A DNA stretch of 64,000 nt from assembly GCF_021190915.1 (NCBI RefSeq), contig NZ_JAIOAP010000002.1, positions 186,001 through 250,000 on the forward strand, in the 5' to 3' direction. A model generated the notes under the pieces. That model worked only from the letters and a program-made list of their open reading frames with translations. It had not been told where the DNA came from and did no database searches. Within the stretch, counting starts at the first letter, position 1, and the number at the start of each line of letters is the position of its first letter. This document shows, piece after piece, positions 61,091 through 64,000 of the stretch. Origin of the DNA: Cohnella silvisoli. GTDB lineage: Bacteria > Bacillota > Bacilli > Paenibacillales > Paenibacillaceae. Both the position numbers and the translations under genes were made by a program.

Positions 61091-62014
61091 ATGTTTCCGG
61101 ATCATCTAACCTTCGAGGCATTTAGCCAGCAGTTTAACTCCGAGCAGGCTTGCGCCGAGGCGCTGTTCGAAGCCAGATGGCCGGACGGCTTCCGTTGCCT
61201 GACTTGTCGTCATCCTCACTTTTATCTCATCCTTACGCGCAGACTGCCTCTCTATGAATGCTGTTCCTGTCGCCATCAGACGTCTGTCATCGCCGGCACT
61301 ATCATGGAAGGCAGCTCCACGTTGTTGACCCGCTGGTTCCAAGCGATGTTTCTCATCTCCCGGCCTTCCGGCATCAGCGCTTCCCGCCTGTCCCAAGTGA
61401 TTCAGGTCACCTATAAGACTGCGTGGCTCATCGCAAGAAAAATCCGCCATGCCTTGCAACAAGCCGATGAAGCCGACCCGCTCACGGGTGTTGTGCGAGT
61501 AGACCCTATCTCTTACGGTTACACGTATTATAGCGAGGCCCAGCAGCCGCTGTTGATCGGCGGATCCCTCGACGAGCGAGACGAGCCTCAGCAGGTCAAA
61601 ATCAAACAACCGGATCCCAGCCATGTGAATAACGCGTTGAGGTGGATTGAAAAGTCTGGCGTCCAAGCGTTCGTAAACGATCATACGGATGGAGAGGCCG
61701 TGACAGTTTCGCGCGGCAAACTTCACCCTGCTTTGAACCCAATCAAGTGGAAGGTGACCGCGTGGCTTAACAATACGTTTCAAGGCATCGGAGCCAAACA
61801 TTTGCAGGCTTATTTAGACGAGTTTTGTTTCCGATTGAACTTAAAGCTCCGCCATGCCCCGGTTTTCAGCCAACTGCTCCATTGGTGCGCTGTGACGCCA
61901 ACCTTAACTTACAAAGATCTGACCCGCAGCAAACCGGTTCTCACCGTTCCCTGGGTGGTCTGGGGAAGCAAAGCGAAGTGGAAAGGAAAATATCTCACCC
62001 TATGGAATGCTTGA
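61091..62014 (+). CDS. IS1595-family transposase
   Basis: A 307-residue transposase. The N-terminal zinc ribbon has two Cys pairs (CLTCRHPHF, then CCSCRHQ), followed by a helical DNA-binding part (SGISASRLSQVIQVTYKTAW). The catalytic RNase-H-like part has an Asp in VRVDP, a second in NDHTDG, and the family C-terminal block HLQAYLDEFCFRLN. The usual first-Asp context (VDETYIGG) and the third acidic residue are not clearly kept, so activity is uncertain. AAAAGGGGGAG precedes the ATG. The frame is intact. Confidence 0.85.
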   Translation: MFPDHLTFEAFSQQFNSEQACAEALFEARWPDGFRCLTCRHPHFYLILTRRLPLYECCSCRHQTSVIAGTIMEGSSTLLTRWFQAMFLISRPSGISASRLSQVIQVTYKTAWLIARKIRHALQQADEADPLTGVVRVDPISYGYTYYSEAQQPLLIGGSLDERDEPQQVKIKQPDPSHVNNALRWIEKSGVQAFVNDHTDGEAVTVSRGKLHPALNPIKWKVTAWLNNTFQGIGAKHLQAYLDEFCFRLNLKLRHAPVFSQLLHWCAVTPTLTYKDLTRSKPVLTVPWVVWGSKAKWKGKYLTLWNA

Positions 62015-62097
62015 TGCTTGGGATGACTGCTTTTTAAGTTGCCGATAATCCGTTCCCAATCCAATTCACGAAACGGCAAATTTGTGCGTGGTATCCG

Positions 62098-62200
62098 GGA
62101 ATCCGTTGATTGCAACTCCCACTCGAATCAGCATTCGAATATCCGTTCATTGGCAACATACTTCCGTCATGGCATTCAAATATCCGCTGATTGGCAACTC
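62098..62200 (+). repeat. Three imperfect direct repeats in the right part of the IS
   Basis: Units at 62098-62118, 62136-62157 and 62177-62200 share the pattern AATATCCGTTGATTGGCAACT, with spacings of about 38-41 bases. The decayed copy has only one unit (21669-21688). The decayed copy may have lost two units, or the intact copy may have gained them. Confidence 0.7.
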
Positions 62201-62325
62201 ACTTCTGAAGCAAGGGGATAATGGTACCATTTCTCCGAAATAGCACGGAAATTAGGTGTCGGTTTTTCCCTATATTTCCCATATGAGTAGATGTCTATAA
62301 ACTAAACTTTCTTACCGTACAAGTA

Positions 62326-62362
62326 AAACGTCTTCGCCGTCCGTGGGACGGCGAAGACGTTT
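62326..62362 (-). terminator. Terminator of the P5C dehydrogenase gene
   Basis: AAACGTCTTCGCCGTCC (62326-62342) pairs perfectly with GGACGGCGAAGACGTTT (62346-62362), a 17-base-pair stem with a 3-base loop, then TTTTAC on the minus strand. It lies 49 bases past the stop. Confidence 0.92.
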
Positions 62363-62410
62363 GTATCGAGCTATCAGATGAGTATAAATAGAGAACTCAC
62401 CCATCCAGCC

Positions 62411-63979
62411 TTATATTTTGCGGGACGTTAATTTAGCTTGCGTAAAGAGCAACAGATAGTCATAACCGCCTGCTTTGGAATCCGTACCTGACATATTGAA
62501 TCCGCCAAAGGGATGCACGCCGACTAACGCACCCGTACATTTACGATTGATGTACAGGTTTCCGCAATGCACGGTGTCCAGCGCTTCGGCGATCCGCTCC
62601 TCATTCGTAGAGAAATAAGCGCCCGTCAAGCCGAACTCCGTGTCGTTGTACATGGCGATCGCTTCTTGCCAATCTTTCGCTTTCGCAATAGCGAGAACAG
62701 GCCCGAAGATCTCTTCTTGCATAATGCGCGCTTTGCCGCTCACATCGCCGAATACGGTCGGTTGAATGTAATAACCGTTCCCTTCGGCCTTCTCGCCGCC
62801 GGCAAGCAAGGTCCCCTCTTGTTTTCCGATTTCGATGTAAGCCAATATCTTATCGTACGAGGTCTTGTCGATAACCGGACCTGCAGCGAAATTGTTTTCC
62901 GGCAAACCGATTTGCAGCTGCTTAGTCAACGCGACCACTTTTTCTACAACTTGATCATACACCGATTCAACGATAATCGCTCTGGAACCAGCCGAACATT
63001 TCTGGCCTTGGAATCCGAATGCGGACGCGACGATCGCGGCAGCCGCAACATCCAAATCCGCCGTTTCATCGACGATAACGCCATCTTTGCCGCCCATTTC
63101 GGCAATAACGCGTTTGATCCATATTTGACCTGGAGCCGTTTCCGCGGCCAATTTGTTAATGCGTAATCCAACCTCTTTAGAACCTGTAAAGCTAATGAAC
63201 CGAGTTTTCGGATGTGTCGTTAAATAGTCGCCAACTTCAGCGCCGCTTCCCGGGATGAAATTGATGACACCGGCAGGAAGCCCCGCTTCTTCCATTAAAG
63301 CAACAAACTTATGTGCAATGACGGGCGTTGTGGAAGCCGGCTTAAGCAAAACCGTATTCCCTGATACGATTGCGGCAGCCGTCATGCCGACGCAAATCGC
63401 CAGCGGGAAGTTCCAAGGCGGAATAATAACGCCAACGCCAAGCGGAATATAGGAAATGTTATTGTCTTCGCCAGAAATTCTGGATAACGGCTGCGTCTCG
63501 TTGATTTCGCTCAAACGAATGATTTCCCTAGCATAGAACTCGATGAAATCAATCGCTTCCGCTGTATCGACGTCGGCTTCCACATAGTTCTTTCCCGATT
63601 CCAAAATCATAAGAGCAGAAAATTCATGTTTGCGCTCGCGCATGAGCGCTGCCGCTTTAAACAAATATTGTGCACGTTTTTTTGCAGAAACCCGTTTCCA
63701 GGATTCAAAAGTTTCCAAAGCGGCCTGCATTGCTTTTTCCGCCAATGCCTGATCCGCTTTGCTAACATAACCAATGACTTCATCCGTATTTCCCGGGTTA
63801 ATGGATATAATTTTAGCATCGGTTACCACTTTCTGTGAACCAATATATAGCGGGTATTCTTGGCCTAATTCCGTTTTCACATTCGCAATAGCGGCTTCCA
63901 TCGCTTTCTTATTTTCATCCAAAGCGAAATTAGTGAAGGGTTCGTTTGCATAAGGGCTTACTTTTGTAAATGTACTCAT
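62411..63979 (-). CDS. rocA: 1-pyrroline-5-carboxylate dehydrogenase
   Basis: A 522-residue aldehyde dehydrogenase that turns pyrroline-5-carboxylate into glutamate in proline and arginine breakdown (RocA/PutC group). Motifs are IPPWNFPLAICVGM, the Rossmann FTGSKEVGLRI, catalytic Glu in VIAEMGGKDG, and catalytic Cys in QGQKCSAGSR. GGAGAGGAG precedes the ATG. Length and motifs suit RocA better than a generic aldehyde dehydrogenase. It opposes the proBAC biosynthetic genes in function; no proline dehydrogenase is in the window. Confidence 0.93.
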   Translation of the reverse strand: MSTFTKVSPYANEPFTNFALDENKKAMEAAIANVKTELGQEYPLYIGSQKVVTDAKIISINPGNTDEVIGYVSKADQALAEKAMQAALETFESWKRVSAKKRAQYLFKAAALMRERKHEFSALMILESGKNYVEADVDTAEAIDFIEFYAREIIRLSEINETQPLSRISGEDNNISYIPLGVGVIIPPWNFPLAICVGMTAAAIVSGNTVLLKPASTTPVIAHKFVALMEEAGLPAGVINFIPGSGAEVGDYLTTHPKTRFISFTGSKEVGLRINKLAAETAPGQIWIKRVIAEMGGKDGVIVDETADLDVAAAAIVASAFGFQGQKCSAGSRAIIVESVYDQVVEKVVALTKQLQIGLPENNFAAGPVIDKTSYDKILAYIEIGKQEGTLLAGGEKAEGNGYYIQPTVFGDVSGKARIMQEEIFGPVLAIAKAKDWQEAIAMYNDTEFGLTGAYFSTNEERIAEALDTVHCGNLYINRKCTGALVGVHPFGGFNMSGTDSKAGGYDYLLLFTQAKLTSRKI

Positions 63980-64000
63980 CTTGTTTCTCCTCTCCCTTTG

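Larger units (their letters stand above)
60737..62312 (+). mobile_element. IS1595-like element, intact copy
   Basis: The limits are set by where similarity to the decayed copy at 20955-21830 begins and ends. It contains a single transposase gene, its own promoter, two direct GTACC(A/T)TTATCCC motifs on the left (60857, 60927) and one inverted motif on the right (62215). The 60927 and 62215 copies form a perfect 13-base inverted repeat and may be the true ends. I could not identify a target-site duplication. Three imperfect 21-24 base repeats lie near the right side. Confidence 0.7.

Noticed and set aside
60857-62227. CRISPR-like array from the repeated GTACCATTATCCC motif
   Set aside because: Copies are few, irregularly spaced, and in opposite orientations; there are no spacers and no cas genes.

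Overview
The window looks like chromosomal DNA of a Paenibacillaceae member (Paenibacillus or Cohnella type). The grounds are moderate GC, strong AGGAGG-type ribosome binding sites, frequent TTG and GTG starts, YesM/YesN-type two-component systems next to LplB/YtcP-type sugar ABC transporters, an SLH-domain surface protein, a DynA-type double dynamin, and Bacillus-like gene sets (parE-parC, asnS-dnaD, the mtn methionine salvage genes, a proB T-box). No rRNA, tRNA or CRISPR array was seen.

Layout. 1-5720 (minus): an oligosaccharide ABC importer (permease cut by the window edge, binding lipoprotein) behind a YesM/YesN two-component system, with a catabolite-repression (cre) box at the lipoprotein promoter. 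5721-6580: no gene; small repeats. 6581-7366: a divergent pair of a small acidic protein and an Xre-family repressor sharing two perfect GATACA-N3-TGTATC operators. 7363-13120: 7TMR-type sensor kinase and divergent OmpR-type regulator, a methyltransferase, a CapA-like lipoprotein, and a MarR regulator. 13317-20852: a 58-residue ORF that seems to start at AUA, then parC, parE, an ABC-2 transporter and a GDSL hydrolase. 20955-21830: a decayed insertion sequence. 21909-30142: a heterodimeric ABC exporter, then nth and a tandem dynamin. 30143-32004: an AT-rich vanZ-like gene between two pieces of a broken IS4-type transposase, preceded by a hairpin-forming repeat that recurs at 48137. 32005-36272: an SLH surface protein and a secreted amidase.

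36475-38516: leuCD, divergent from a LysR regulator. 39556-47932: mtnU, mtnE, then a T-box leader, proB-proA-proC and mtnW-mtnX-mtnB in tight succession. Proline synthesis and part of the methionine salvage pathway may therefore share one leader. 48303-51863: a second sugar ABC importer (lipoprotein and two permeases). 52165-58718: hbd-ackA-asnS-dnaD and a membrane-bound AraC-type regulator, all minus and tightly spaced. 58877-60624: an ECF sigma factor and its probable anti-sigma factor, with an ECF-like promoter in front. 60737-62312: an intact copy of the insertion sequence, whose transposase promoter carries two SOS-like GAAC-N4-GTTY boxes. 62411-63979: 1-pyrroline-5-carboxylate dehydrogenase.

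Most of the window is ordinary core and transport metabolism. The parts most worth a second look are the SOS-like promoter of the insertion sequence and its repeated terminal motif, the structured 81-bp repeat, the AUA-start small ORF, and the T-box/proBAC/mtnWXB arrangement. Nothing here amounts to a clear new multi-gene system.
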